Source of the DNA: Desulfonatronovibrio sp046496945
Lineage (GTDB): Bacteria; Desulfobacterota; Desulfovibrionia; Desulfovibrionales; Desulfonatronovibrionaceae
DNA: 26,159 nucleotides
Reading direction: 5' to 3'
Assembly (NCBI GenBank): GCA_046496945.1
Contig: JAWOGL010000037.1
Span: forward strand, 1-26,159
Shown one piece after another: positions 1 to 8,383 of the stretch. Position 1 is the stretch's first letter. Each line of letters opens with the position of its first letter. Made by a program: the position numbers and the translations under genes. Below the pieces are notes generated by a model. That model had not been told where the DNA came from. It did not search any database and worked only from the letters and a program-made list of their open reading frames with translations.

Positions 1-1
1 C

Positions 2-940
2 TTTTTTTCCTGGCCTCTGGCCAAAGCTTATCTGATCCTGAGAAGAATCTTATCCGTTTTTTCCCGCAAAAAAGAAACCGGACTCAAACTCACCAGGACC
101 CAGACCATTCTTAAGCAAATATCCATCTGGACATGGGCCTCACTGATTTTTCTGTCCAAGGTTTTATTTGCGGCTGTTTTCATCTACAGCCTCTACCTGG
201 CCGGCAAAGGCCTTTTTGCCTTGAACTGGCAGGTAATCTGGGACAATCTCTCCACCCTGCTTATATGGCGCTTTCCTGAAGGAAGGGCCGACGATGCTTT
301 CATGGGCCTGGGGGGGCTGAGCTTTTCAATACTGATGTCGGTAATCGCTATATCCATCAGTTTTTTCATCGGACTCTTCGTGGGTCTGGGACGCATCTCC
401 AAGAAAAATATTCTCCGCCTCCCGTGCATGATGTATATTGAATTCATCCGGGGCAACCCTTTGATCATAGTCATCTTCTGGGTTTACTTTTTTATCCCGG
501 TTTTTTTCAACGCCTTTATCAGTGTGTTCTGGAGCGCCACCATTGCATTAACTGTTTTTACCGGCGCCTATATTGCCGAAATCGTCCGCAGCGGCATCCA
601 GAATATCCCCCCCGGACAATTTGAGGCAGCCCGCAGCACCGGGCTCAGCTACTATCACACCATGCGCCATATCATCCTGCCGCAGGCACTCAAACAGATG
701 ATCCCGGCTATTGTGGGCCAGTTCATAGCCATTTTCAAGGATACTTCCCTGGCCTTTGTCATCGGGGTGATGGAGTTGACCTATGTGGCCCAGATCCTGA
801 ACAACCGCCTGATGATCTATCCCTTTGAAATCTACACGACCATAGCGGTTCTGTACTTTATCTGCTGTTATGCCATGAGCATAGTGGCGGCACGCCTGGA
901 AAGCAGACTTACCCCCGATAAAATCAGGCTCAGGATGTAG
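2..940 (+). CDS. Polar amino-acid ABC transporter permease (5' end outside the window)
   Basis: Inner-membrane permease of the HisM/GlnP type, which forms the channel of an amino-acid ABC importer with an ATPase and a periplasmic binding protein (neither is seen here). The frame is open from base 2 with no stop, so the gene begins left of the window. An in-frame TTG at 221 is only an internal codon. The visible 312 residues carry an extra hydrophobic segment near residues 45-68, then the usual membrane segments. The ATPase-contact EAA loop is clear: EAARSTGLSYYHTMRHIILP followed by KQMIPAIVGQF. The stop TAG is at 938-940, and the asparaginase-like gene starts 2 bp later, so the two are probably cotranscribed. 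The family call is firm; the substrate (Glu, Gln, Asp, Asn or other) cannot be read from sequence. Confidence 0.88.
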   Translation, partial: FFSWPLAKAYLILRRILSVFSRKKETGLKLTRTQTILKQISIWTWASLIFLSKVLFAAVFIYSLYLAGKGLFALNWQVIWDNLSTLLIWRFPEGRADDAFMGLGGLSFSILMSVIAISISFFIGLFVGLGRISKKNILRLPCMMYIEFIRGNPLIIVIFWVYFFIPVFFNAFISVFWSATIALTVFTGAYIAEIVRSGIQNIPPGQFEAARSTGLSYYHTMRHIILPQALKQMIPAIVGQFIAIFKDTSLAFVIGVMELTYVAQILNNRLMIYPFEIYTTIAVLYFICCYAMSIVAARLESRLTPDKIRLRM

Positions 941-942
941 CC

Positions 943-1428
943 GTGCTCAAGATCTTCATTACCGGGGGCACTCTGGACAAGGAATACAGACAGACCGACG
1001 GCGAACTCGTCCTGACCAAAACCCATGTCAATGAAATCCTGAGCACAGGGAAATGCGCCCTGGATGTCGACCTGGAAATCGTCATGCTCAAGGACAGCCT
1101 GTTCATGGATGAGCTTGACCGCCAGAAAATCTTGACAAAATGTCTTGAATGCAGTCGGGAAAAGATACTTATCACCCACGGTACTGACACCATGGCCCGG
1201 ACTGCGGCTGTTCTGGGTCCGGAACTGTCTCACAAGACCGTGGTTCTGGTGGGAGCCATGGTCCCTTTTACCTTCAGGGATTCAGACGCGGTGTTTAACC
1301 TGGGCTTTGCCCTGTCCGCAGTCCAGACCCTGCCGCCCGGAGTCTTTATCGCCATGAACGCCCGGATTTTCCATTGGGATAATGTAAGAAAAAACAGGGA
1401 AAGCGGGGTTTTTGAGGAACTGATCTGA
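943..1428 (+). CDS. Single-domain asparaginase-like protein
   Basis: Starts with GTG 2 bp after the permease stop. The 161 residues match only the N-terminal catalytic domain of L-asparaginase/GatD-type amidohydrolases, which are normally about 330 residues. Seen motifs: ITGGT at 6-10 (Thr10 fits the nucleophile position), THGTDTM at 78-84 (the Thr-Asp pair), VGAMVPF near 103-109, and NVRKN near 147-151, where Lys150 aligns with the catalytic lysine. The small C-terminal domain is absent and the protein ends cleanly with TGA before the convergent amidase gene, so this is a compact family member rather than an obvious frameshift relic. Likely role: cytoplasmic hydrolysis of asparagine or a related amide, perhaps using what the upstream transporter brings in. 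That link is inference from position. Confidence 0.8.
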   Translation: MLKIFITGGTLDKEYRQTDGELVLTKTHVNEILSTGKCALDVDLEIVMLKDSLFMDELDRQKILTKCLECSREKILITHGTDTMARTAAVLGPELSHKTVVLVGAMVPFTFRDSDAVFNLGFALSAVQTLPPGVFIAMNARIFHWDNVRKNRESGVFEELI

Positions 1429-1441
1429 TATATCCTGTGTT

Positions 1442-2230
1442 TCAGGCGTTCCCGGGAATGAACTTTAGATCAAAAAATTGCGACCTTCGGCTGTCAAACA
1501 TTTTCCTGTCCTGTTTGATCACTTCCTGATCCAGCCTTGCCTTTTTCACCCCCTGATCCTCATTAAGGACAAATAAAATTTTGCCCCAGGAGGTTATCAG
1601 ACAGGAATGTCCGGCCAGCTTGCCCAGGGCGGAATTACCCATGCCATTACAGGCCAGCACGTAACACTGGTTTTCAATAGCCCTGGCCTTAAGCAGGGTC
1701 AGCCAGTGCTCAATTCTGGCCAGAGGCCACTGGGCGTTGATTATAAAAATATCAGGCTCATGCCTGTGCTGATACAGAAAAATCTCCGGATAACGCAGGT
1801 CATGGCAGATCCCGAATCCAAAACTGATTTCTTCCCAGCTGAATTTTGCCGGTGTTTTTTCGCCGGCTGAAAAATGCTCATTTTCTTTTCCCGGCAAAAA
1901 AAGATGAGTCTTGCTGTATATTTCAAGCATGCCCTGGTCTGGAGTAAAAAGGTAAAAGGTATTAAAATATTTTCCGTCTTTCTTCCGCCAGAGAGTTGCG
2001 GCCAGGATGTTGCCGCTCTCGCCTGCAAAAGAAGTCATTACTTTTCCCAGCTCAAGGCTTTCTTCCACCCATTTGTCTTTATGCTCATAATCAAAACCGC
2101 CCAGAAGCAATTCAGGAAAGACCCATAAACATTTGCCGTGTTCTGCTGAAATCTTGTCCAGCCATGGATAAATATCTTTTGTTCTTTGTAAAACCGGCGT
2201 CTGACAGACGCCGACATATAGATTTTTCAT
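1442..2230 (-). CDS. Carbon-nitrogen hydrolase (nitrilase superfamily, omega-amidase-like)
   Basis: Cytoplasmic amidase of the nitrilase superfamily, 262 residues (typical 255-280). The catalytic triad is visible: Glu40 in FPELLLGG, Lys107 in YSKTHLFLPG and Cys142 in GFGICHDLRYPEIF, matching the Glu-Lys-Cys signature. The layout resembles omega-amidase/NIT2-like enzymes, which hydrolyse alpha-keto-omega-amides or short amides, but the substrate is not fixed by sequence. The ATG at 2230 is preferred because GGAGA lies 4 bases upstream; an in-frame GTG at 2260 would add ten residues without a good ribosome site. It lies 39 bp downstream of thiM and is probably in the same transcript. It converges with the asparaginase-like gene, leaving only 13 bp between stops and no clear terminator. 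Confidence 0.85.
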   Translation of the reverse strand: MKNLYVGVCQTPVLQRTKDIYPWLDKISAEHGKCLWVFPELLLGGFDYEHKDKWVEESLELGKVMTSFAGESGNILAATLWRKKDGKYFNTFYLFTPDQGMLEIYSKTHLFLPGKENEHFSAGEKTPAKFSWEEISFGFGICHDLRYPEIFLYQHRHEPDIFIINAQWPLARIEHWLTLLKARAIENQCYVLACNGMGNSALGKLAGHSCLITSWGKILFVLNEDQGVKKARLDQEVIKQDRKMFDSRRSQFFDLKFIPGNA

Positions 2231-2269
2231 GATTTCTCCGGATATTTTATAAGTATTCACGAAAACTTT

Positions 2270-3076
2270 TTATAGAAGATTGATATCTATCCTTATGCCT
2301 TGAAGGCTTTGGATGTCCAGATTATAGAGCGTATCCAGAAAGGCGGTTTCCAGACTGCCCGGCCCTTTGGCCTGCCTGGCTGCCTCCTCTCCGCAAAGCC
2401 CCATTACCCCCATACCCATCAGCGAAGCCTTGAAATAATCCTTTTCCACCGCTGAAAAAGCAGCCACCAGGCAGGTGCTGGAACAACCCATGCCGGTAAC
2501 CAGAGTCATCATGGGATGGCCATTTGCTGCCCTGCCTGTCTGTTTTCCGGAAACAATGAAATCCTCTTCTCCGCTGACACAGACAACACACCCGTACTTG
2601 TTTGACAGATCAGATGCGGCTTCAACCGCCTGGTCAGAGCCGTGCACGCTGTCCACTCCTCTGGGCTTGCCTGCCGCGCCTCCCAGGGCCATGATCTCGG
2701 AAGCGTTGCCCCGGAGAATACTGATCAGTCCTTTGTCCAAAAACTCAAGTGGAGTCCTTGTTCTTATTCTGCTGGCGCCTGCTCCCACCGGGTCCAGCAC
2801 CACCGGAACCTCAAGCTCCCTGGCTCTGGTGGCTGCCAGATTCATGGTTCTTATCTGCGGTGTGGACGGAGTTCCCATATTCAGAACCAGGGCGCTGGAA
2901 AGGGACACCAGTTCTTCAATCTCATCCTCGGACACGGCCATGGCTGGTGAAGCGCCCAGGGCCAGGAGCATATTAGCGGTGATATTGGTAACTACGATGT
3001 TGGTAATATTCAGTATCAGTGGTTTGGCTGTCCTGATCTGGTCCAGCCTGTTCCAGATATCCTGGCAGTTTATCAT
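2270..3076 (-). CDS. thiM: Hydroxyethylthiazole kinase
   Basis: Salvage enzyme that phosphorylates 4-methyl-5-(2-hydroxyethyl)thiazole with ATP for thiamine synthesis. Family motifs are intact: NITN and NITANMLLALGASPAM near the N-terminus, VVLDPVGAGAS at the centre, ILRGNASEI, and VTGMGC (the anion-hole/catalytic Cys region). Starting at ATG 3076 gives 268 residues, the usual ThiM length, with a purine-rich site (AAGAG) about 8 bases upstream. An in-frame TTG at 3133 would add 19 residues with no family counterpart. It sits between the GH57 gene (124 bp upstream) and the amidase gene (39 bp downstream), same strand. I looked for a TPP riboswitch in the 124-bp leader and did not find the CUGAGA core. 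No thiE or thiD is in the window. Confidence 0.93.
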   Translation of the reverse strand: MINCQDIWNRLDQIRTAKPLILNITNIVVTNITANMLLALGASPAMAVSEDEIEELVSLSSALVLNMGTPSTPQIRTMNLAATRARELEVPVVLDPVGAGASRIRTRTPLEFLDKGLISILRGNASEIMALGGAAGKPRGVDSVHGSDQAVEAASDLSNKYGCVVCVSGEEDFIVSGKQTGRAANGHPMMTLVTGMGCSSTCLVAAFSAVEKDYFKASLMGMGVMGLCGEEAARQAKGPGSLETAFLDTLYNLDIQSLQGIRIDINLL

Positions 3077-3200
3077 TTTATTTCTCTTATCCTTTGCCTG
3101 TAAGGCGGTTGGTGTTAAATACAATTCATTCAATCACTGGTTTATGCAGATGTTCACCGTGTTTTTTTTATCCTGGACCCAATCCGGTTTTCTAATGCTG

Positions 3201-5384
3201 TTAAGAACAATTGAGTTTTAAAAAAAATACTGCATATACCTCTGCAGGCGGATTTTCCAGACCCGACAGACAAAGCCTGTTCTGGACACGAAACAGATCA
3301 GGATAAACCCCTGCTGCGTGAGCTTTTAAAGCCAGACACGCGGCTCTATGCCAGTCCGGATCAGATCCGTCTGTTAAAACGTCTAACCGTCCGGCAACTT
3401 TATTGGCCAGGATATCTCTGAAGTATGCGTTGTTTTTCAGAATATCCTTCCAGAATTTTTCAAAATCCGCGCATATCTTTTCTGATTCCAGATAGTTAAA
3501 AATAACCCCGAAAGAAAGAACACCCAGACCGGCCTGAAGGCTTTTTTGTCCGTCTTCAAAGGGTTTTGTCAAATTATCCTGTAAAGACGCTGTCCGGCAC
3601 AGAATGTCCCGCCATAAAATATCTTCATGTTTCGCGTCCCGCCAGGAAAGGATATAATCTTTAAGCCTTTTGTCCAGGGTGTCCGGGCAGAACAGGGTTT
3701 TATCTTCACTGCCTGCCTTGACAACACCTTGAAACCCGGCCTTAACTGCATCATGAAAAGCCTGCCGGCCTTTTTCTCCGGTTCTTGTCCATGTATAATC
3801 AAGATTCAGCTGTCTGCCCCTTTTTTTGAGTTCAAACTCCAGCCCGGGAAAAGAAACCGGGGCATTCAGCTTTTCCAGTCCCAGACTGATGCCGGCCATG
3901 TGTCCGGGTCCTATTTTTCTGGGATGTACCAGTGCGGTCCATATCTTTCTTCCGTCACCTGCTTCCGGTTCATTGGAATAGGCATCTTCCAGGAGATCCA
4001 GAAACTCAGCCTCCACATCAGGGCCTCCAAGTTCACGAAGTGCTTCCATGCCTTTTAAGGCGTAACTCAGGCTGTTCAGGGGTTCGATCCGGGAAATATC
4101 ATCAAAAAACCAGGCGCAGCTGGCAAAACTGGCCAGCCCCATGCGCTGCATCTCCACCAGTTTCATGGCCTGTATCTTTTCTGAAGCGCTGAGCTTACTT
4201 TTCTGATGAAGAACCAGAAACTCTTCTGTGTCCACGCTGCCGCAAAGACAGCGTCCATAATCCAGAAGGGCCTGATGCCCGTTTTTAAAATAATCCCCGG
4301 CCTTAACCCGGTAATGCTCTTCAATATAATATTTCAGCAGATTAAGGGCACGGCGCAGAGGCCTGCGCCATGTCTGCCGCCACCCCGGATGGCCTCCATC
4401 TGTGCAGCCGCAGTCGTCCTGCCATCTTTCAACCCCGTGGATACAGCTCCAGGATGTTTTTTCCCTGACAAGGACCTCATCCTGGGGAGGATTTTCCTTG
4501 AGATGGGAGGCGTAGTTGGTAAGCTTTAAAGGACTGTTTATTTCCGTGGCCTGTTCCAGCACGTAAGCCAGGGCCATTTCTCCGAATTTAAAATGGTGGC
4601 CGTAGGATTCGCCGTCTGTGGCCAGGTTCAGCAGACCCGAATTCTTTCCAGCCAGAAGCCTGTTCCAGAATATGCTGCCGTCGCCTAAAAGACGTTCAAA
4701 AGCTACTGCCTGAGACAGGGGCCCGTCATAGAAAAAAACCGCTATTTTCCGGCCTGAGGGAAGACTCACCTGATATGGGCGGTCTTTAGCCAGATTCTGC
4801 TCATCAACCTGCTGCCACCTTTCACCATCCAGGGGGCGCACGGCTTCAGCCTGACGCGGGGCCAGTACTGTAAAACTTATGCCTGCCCGGGCCAGGGCCT
4901 CCAGAGTATCAGTACACACAGCCGTCTCTGCCAGCCACATTCCTTCAGGCTTGCGTCCGTACCTGTGCACAAAATCCAGAACAGACCAGTTAATCTCAAT
5001 ATCCCGGTCATGATCCGTGGAAAGAGGCATAATTGCGTGGTGATAAACCTGAGCCATGGCATTTCCGCTGCCAAGCCTGCGCAGGCTTTTGCGGTCTCCT
5101 TCCAGGATCCGTTCATAAGTATCCGGACTGTGCTTCTCCATCCACCCCAGGATGGTCGGTCCAAAATTGAAACTTATATATTCGTAACAGTTTATGATGT
5201 TAAAGATGTATCCCTGACTGTCTTTTCTTCTGGCATAGGCCAGAGGCAGATAGGATTCCCGGGTTATTCTTTCATTCCAGTTGGAAAAAGGGGCCGCGCT
5301 GGCCTCGGGCAAAACCTCTTCCAGCCAGGGATCAAAACGCGGAGGCTGATAAAAATGACCATGAATACATAACCTGGATGACAT
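3201..5384 (-). CDS. Glycoside hydrolase family 57 protein with DUF3536-type C-terminus
   Basis: Predicted cytoplasmic alpha-glucan-active enzyme of 727 residues. The N-terminal GH57 (beta/alpha)7-like domain (about 1-300) begins with HGHFYQPPR at 8-16, as in this subfamily. The candidate nucleophile is Glu153 in EGMWLAETAV and the candidate acid/base is Asp257 in LATDGESYGHH, the two conserved GH57 regions. The remaining part (about 310-727) resembles the DUF3536 extension, rich in helices, with short Cys-containing motifs such as CGCTDGGHPGW. Members are annotated as amylases or branching-type enzymes, but the real substrate is unknown. No signal peptide is seen. ATG 5384 has GAGGA 7 bases upstream. 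It is the first gene of a likely GH57-thiM-amidase transcript and is divergent from the RdgC-like gene. Confidence 0.85.
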   Translation of the reverse strand: MSSRLCIHGHFYQPPRFDPWLEEVLPEASAAPFSNWNERITRESYLPLAYARRKDSQGYIFNIINCYEYISFNFGPTILGWMEKHSPDTYERILEGDRKSLRRLGSGNAMAQVYHHAIMPLSTDHDRDIEINWSVLDFVHRYGRKPEGMWLAETAVCTDTLEALARAGISFTVLAPRQAEAVRPLDGERWQQVDEQNLAKDRPYQVSLPSGRKIAVFFYDGPLSQAVAFERLLGDGSIFWNRLLAGKNSGLLNLATDGESYGHHFKFGEMALAYVLEQATEINSPLKLTNYASHLKENPPQDEVLVREKTSWSCIHGVERWQDDCGCTDGGHPGWRQTWRRPLRRALNLLKYYIEEHYRVKAGDYFKNGHQALLDYGRCLCGSVDTEEFLVLHQKSKLSASEKIQAMKLVEMQRMGLASFASCAWFFDDISRIEPLNSLSYALKGMEALRELGGPDVEAEFLDLLEDAYSNEPEAGDGRKIWTALVHPRKIGPGHMAGISLGLEKLNAPVSFPGLEFELKKRGRQLNLDYTWTRTGEKGRQAFHDAVKAGFQGVVKAGSEDKTLFCPDTLDKRLKDYILSWRDAKHEDILWRDILCRTASLQDNLTKPFEDGQKSLQAGLGVLSFGVIFNYLESEKICADFEKFWKDILKNNAYFRDILANKVAGRLDVLTDGSDPDWHRAACLALKAHAAGVYPDLFRVQNRLCLSGLENPPAEVYAVFFLKLNCS

Positions 5385-5477
5385 GTATTGTCCTCATATT
5401 TAGATATTTTTGCTAAAGGGTCTTTGCCGGCAGGATTGGCATCCGGGGGTATAAATCAGGTACTGTCTTCAAAGATA

Positions 5478-5506
5478 TTGCCAAACTGGTCCATAAAGGG
5501 CAAAAT
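5478..5506 (+). promoter_or_regulatory. Candidate sigma70 promoter of the RdgC-like gene
   Basis: TTGCCA (5 of 6 to consensus) at 5478-5483, a 17-bp spacer, and CAAAAT (4 of 6) at 5501-5506. The predicted start of transcription is about 25 bases before the ATG at 5540, leaving room for the strong AAGGAGG ribosome site. Match by eye only. Confidence 0.4.
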
Positions 5507-5539
5507 CAGCATTTACAAACCAAATAAGGAGGATACCCC

Positions 5540-6154
5540 ATGGGTATACTAAGTTCAAGCATAAGCCTTACCCGCTACAAAGTGGTTCAGGATATCGAGG
5601 ATGATTTCTGGTCGGAAATCCCGGATCGCCTTAAAAAACATAAATTCAAGGATATTGATCAAAGCGCTGATGAAAGAAGTTTCGGATGGACTTCCTTTGA
5701 TGATATGCTGGATAATACCTGGTCGCTCGGCTCACCCCACAAAGCCCATTACATGGCCTTTGCCCTGCGCCTGGATACCAGACGCATTGCCCCGGCTGTA
5801 ATGAAAAAACATTTTCGCCTGGCACTTGAACAGGCCAAAAGCGAGCTTGAACAAAAAGGCCAGAAATTCATCTCCAGAGACCAGAAAAAGGACATCAAGG
5901 AAAATGTCCGCTTGAAGCTCTTTGCCAGGACGCTGCCGGTTCCGGCGGTGTTTGATGTAGTCTGGGACACCTCAAAAAACATCATTTATCTGGGATCTAC
6001 CAGTCCCAAGATCAGAGAACTTTTTGAAGATCATTTCACCAATACTTTTGAGCTGCACCTGGAACCCCGGACTCCATATTTCAAGGCCCGGGAAATTCTG
6101 GACAGGGATCAGAAAAAAGAACTGGATGAAATGGAGGCAGCTATATTTATTTAG
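5540..6154 (+). CDS. Short RdgC-family (recombination-associated) protein
   Basis: Predicted DNA-binding protein of the RdgC family (Pfam RdgC type). In E. coli RdgC is a ring-forming dsDNA binder that restrains RecA. The family pattern is visible: LRLDTRRIAPAVMKKHF (near 77-93), then GQKFISRDQKKDIKENV (near 106-122), then LPVPAVFDVVWD and IIYLGSTSPKIRELF. The 204 residues are about 100 shorter than E. coli RdgC, as if one end domain were missing. Start ATG 5540 has a near-perfect AAGGAGG 8 bases upstream. It is monocistronic and divergent from the GH57 gene. Its TAG stop lies inside the left arm of a perfect 18-bp hairpin. The family call rests on recalled pattern, so the function is less certain than the family. 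Confidence 0.7.
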   Translation: MGILSSSISLTRYKVVQDIEDDFWSEIPDRLKKHKFKDIDQSADERSFGWTSFDDMLDNTWSLGSPHKAHYMAFALRLDTRRIAPAVMKKHFRLALEQAKSELEQKGQKFISRDQKKDIKENVRLKLFARTLPVPAVFDVVWDTSKNIIYLGSTSPKIRELFEDHFTNTFELHLEPRTPYFKAREILDRDQKKELDEMEAAIFI

Positions 6155-6194
6155 TTTCAGCATCCGGAAAGTCTTTTTTCCGGATGCTGAAACT
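6153..6194. repeat. Perfect 18-bp inverted repeat overlapping the RdgC-like stop codon
   Basis: Left arm 6153-6170, six-base loop GTCTTT (6171-6176), right arm 6177-6194. The arms match at all 18 positions. It may end transcription of the RdgC-like gene, but no T-run follows on either strand, so it is not a classic terminator. Its core CATCCGGAAAG is shared with hairpins near 11123 and 22995, suggesting a small dispersed palindromic repeat. Confidence 0.8.
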
Positions 6195-6260
6195 GTCGAT
6201 TTTCTTCCCGAAAACAGGGAGTTTGCCCGTTTGTTCTAACTCAATTTCAGAAACCAGTTG

Positions 6261-7682
6261 TTAATATCTGTAATACTCGGGCTTGAACGGTCCTTCCACC
6301 GGAACTCCCAGATAAGCTGCCTGCTCCGGGGTTAATTTATCCAGCTTTACACTCAGTCTGCCCAGATGCAGCCTGGCCACTTCTTCATCCAGTTTTTTGG
6401 ACAGCACCCGGACCTTGCAATCATAATCATTCTTGGCCAGATCAATCTGAGCCAGAACCTGGTTGGTAAAGCTGTTGCTCATGACAAAACTGGGATGTCC
6501 TGTGGCGCATCCCAGATTGACCAGCCTGCCTTCCGCCAGGACAATGATTGACCGACCGGACTTTAATGTCCATTTATCCACCTGGGGTTTGACAACCAGC
6601 CTTTTATTCTCGGGATTATTCTCCAGATAAGACATTTCAATCTCTGAATCAAAATGACCTATGTTGCAGATAATGGCTTCATCTTTCATTTTTTCCATGT
6701 GCTCGCCCCGGATAACATCGCAACACCCGGTGGCAGTAATAAAGATGTCCCCTTGGGATACGGCCTTGTCCATGGTGGTTACCTCATAACCCTCCATGGC
6801 GGCCTGCAGCGCGCATATGGGATCAATTTCCGTTACAATGACCCTGGCACCGAAACCGCGCATGGACTGGGCGCAGCCCTTGCCCACATCACCATATCCG
6901 CAAACCACCACCACTTTCCCGGCCACCATGACATCAGTGGCTCTCTTGATGCCGTCGGCAAGGGATTCCCGGCAGCCGTAAAGATTATCAAACTTGGACT
7001 TGGTCACTGAATCATTGACGTTTATAGCCGGAAATAAGAGTTCACCTTTTTTCTCCATCTGATACAGCCTGTGTACCCCTGTAGTTGTCTCCTCGGAAAC
7101 GCCTCTAAGGTTTTGGGCGATTTTGGTCCATTTTTCAGGGTTTTTCTTCTGACTTTCTTTCAGGCGCTCCATGACTATTGCAAATTCTTTATTATCCACC
7201 TTCTCATCCAGAATAGAGGGATCTTTCTCCACCCTGGCTCCCTGATGAACCATAAGGGTAGCGTCTCCACCGTCATCCACAATAAGGTCCGGGCCTGATC
7301 CATCGGGCCAGGTCAGGGCCTGTTCTGTGCACCACCAGTATTCTTCCAGGGTTTCACCCTTCCAGGCGAACACCTTGGCCAGCCCGGCCTTGACCACCGC
7401 AGCTGCGGAATGGTCCTGGGTGGAAAAGATATTGCAGGAAGCCCAGCGAAGGTCAGCTCCCAGCTTATGCAGGGTCTGAATCAGCATGGCGGTCTGGATG
7501 GTCATGTGCAGACTGCCCATTATTTTAAGCCCCTTCAAAGGCATTTCATCGGCATACTCTTCCTGAAGAGCCATCAGCCCGGGCATTTCATTTTCAGAAA
7601 GCTGCATTTCCATAAGGCCCCATTGTGCCTGTGAAAGATCAGCAATTTTATAGTCAAGTTGTGGTTCCAGTTCAAGAAACAT
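6261..7682 (-). CDS. ahcY: Adenosylhomocysteinase (S-adenosylhomocysteine hydrolase)
   Basis: NAD-dependent cytoplasmic enzyme that splits S-adenosylhomocysteine into adenosine and homocysteine, relieving product inhibition of methyltransferases. Length 473 residues is typical of bacterial forms. Visible features: SCNIFSTQDHSAAAV near 82-96, the substrate-domain segment NVNDSVTKSKFDN near 221-233, the Rossmann NAD motif CGYGDVGKG at 261-269, GHFDSEI, and the conserved C-terminal tail ending PEYYRY. ATG 7682 follows AGGAGG at ideal spacing. It is alone on its transcript, with a good promoter at 7725-7753. Methyltransferases whose by-product it would recycle are encoded nearby (UbiE/MenG, the TrmO domain). 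I looked for an SAH riboswitch in the leader and did not find one. Confidence 0.97.
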   Translation of the reverse strand: MFLELEPQLDYKIADLSQAQWGLMEMQLSENEMPGLMALQEEYADEMPLKGLKIMGSLHMTIQTAMLIQTLHKLGADLRWASCNIFSTQDHSAAAVVKAGLAKVFAWKGETLEEYWWCTEQALTWPDGSGPDLIVDDGGDATLMVHQGARVEKDPSILDEKVDNKEFAIVMERLKESQKKNPEKWTKIAQNLRGVSEETTTGVHRLYQMEKKGELLFPAINVNDSVTKSKFDNLYGCRESLADGIKRATDVMVAGKVVVVCGYGDVGKGCAQSMRGFGARVIVTEIDPICALQAAMEGYEVTTMDKAVSQGDIFITATGCCDVIRGEHMEKMKDEAIICNIGHFDSEIEMSYLENNPENKRLVVKPQVDKWTLKSGRSIIVLAEGRLVNLGCATGHPSFVMSNSFTNQVLAQIDLAKNDYDCKVRVLSKKLDEEVARLHLGRLSVKLDKLTPEQAAYLGVPVEGPFKPEYYRY

Positions 7683-7724
7683 GACGTCCTCCTGTTAGGA
7701 TTATATTTGAAAAAATAAACCTGC

Positions 7725-7753
7725 AAATTATGTTTATGAGCCTGAAATGTCAA
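7725..7753 (-). promoter_or_regulatory. Candidate sigma70 promoter of ahcY
   Basis: On the minus strand TTGACA (perfect, + strand 7748-7753), a 17-bp spacer, then TAATTT (+ strand 7725-7730). The start site would fall about 35 bases before the ahcY ATG. It is the best promoter match I see in the window. Confidence 0.6.
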
Positions 7754-7867
7754 ACACAGCTGGTCTATGTGACAGGCAAATCCTCACTGCGTGATCAAAT
7801 CAAAAGCAAGCTGTCTGTTCCGGGCCAATAAAACAGCTTGTCAGATTATCCGGCCTGATTTAAACAT

Positions 7868-8362
7868 ATGTGCATGAAGCCTGTAGAAAAATCCATGAGT
7901 GACTGGCTGACCCGTCTGGATCCTGATGGAAGCAGATATCTGTTTAACGGCATCTGTCAAAACTGGGAAAAGATTGTCGGCCCGGAAACAGCAGATCTGA
8001 TCAGGCCTCTGGGCAGACAGAAATCCACCCTGATCCTTGGTGCCGAGGACAGTATTGTGATTCAGGAATTTTCGTTTCTGGCTGACCAGATCCTGGAGAT
8101 GGTCAATTCTTTTTGCGGATCAACATTTTTTGACAAAGTACGGGTTGAATTGTTAAAGGGCAGAACCCCATTGGACGAGGATCTGGTAAAAGTTCCCAGA
8201 ATCCGGGTTCCTGAAAAAAAACCCCGGAACCTTGGGAAATTAACGGAACTTATGCACCATGACTCGCCTGTTGCCAGGTGTTACCAGAACTATGTCAAGT
8301 ATTTCAGTGAGGCCCGGCCTCATAAGACCGCCCATAACCATAACTGTAAAAATACAAAATAA
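7868..8362 (+). CDS. DUF721/DciA-family protein
   Basis: Member of the DUF721 family; DciA is the replicative-helicase loader/operator in bacteria lacking DnaC. The family core is visible: WEKIVGPETADLIRPLGRQ (near 33-51), then STLILGAEDSIVIQEFSF and ILEMVNSFCG, followed by KVRVELLKG. The C-terminal 60 residues are basic and poorly conserved. Total 164 residues, typical. The start is uncertain: ATG codons at 7868, 7874 and 7892 are in frame and none has a strong ribosome site; 7868 is the longest. The next gene starts 21 bp downstream with a strong ribosome site, suggesting one operon. The exact helicase-loading role is inferred from family membership. Confidence 0.75.
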   Translation: MCMKPVEKSMSDWLTRLDPDGSRYLFNGICQNWEKIVGPETADLIRPLGRQKSTLILGAEDSIVIQEFSFLADQILEMVNSFCGSTFFDKVRVELLKGRTPLDEDLVKVPRIRVPEKKPRNLGKLTELMHHDSPVARCYQNYVKYFSEARPHKTAHNHNCKNTK

Positions 8363-8383
8363 TTATCCAAGGAGGATTTATTA

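Noticed and set aside
3077..3200. Possible TPP riboswitch upstream of thiM
   Set aside because: The minus-strand leader lacks the CUGAGA core and the conserved pairing segments of the TPP aptamer.
2475..3221. 248-codon open frame on the plus strand
   Set aside because: It is antisense to thiM and runs into the GH57 gene; its product is low in recognisable motifs, while the minus-strand thiM frame is complete.
7683..7867. Possible SAH riboswitch upstream of ahcY
   Set aside because: The expected conserved core was not found by eye; an ordinary promoter explains the region. A covariance-model scan would settle it.
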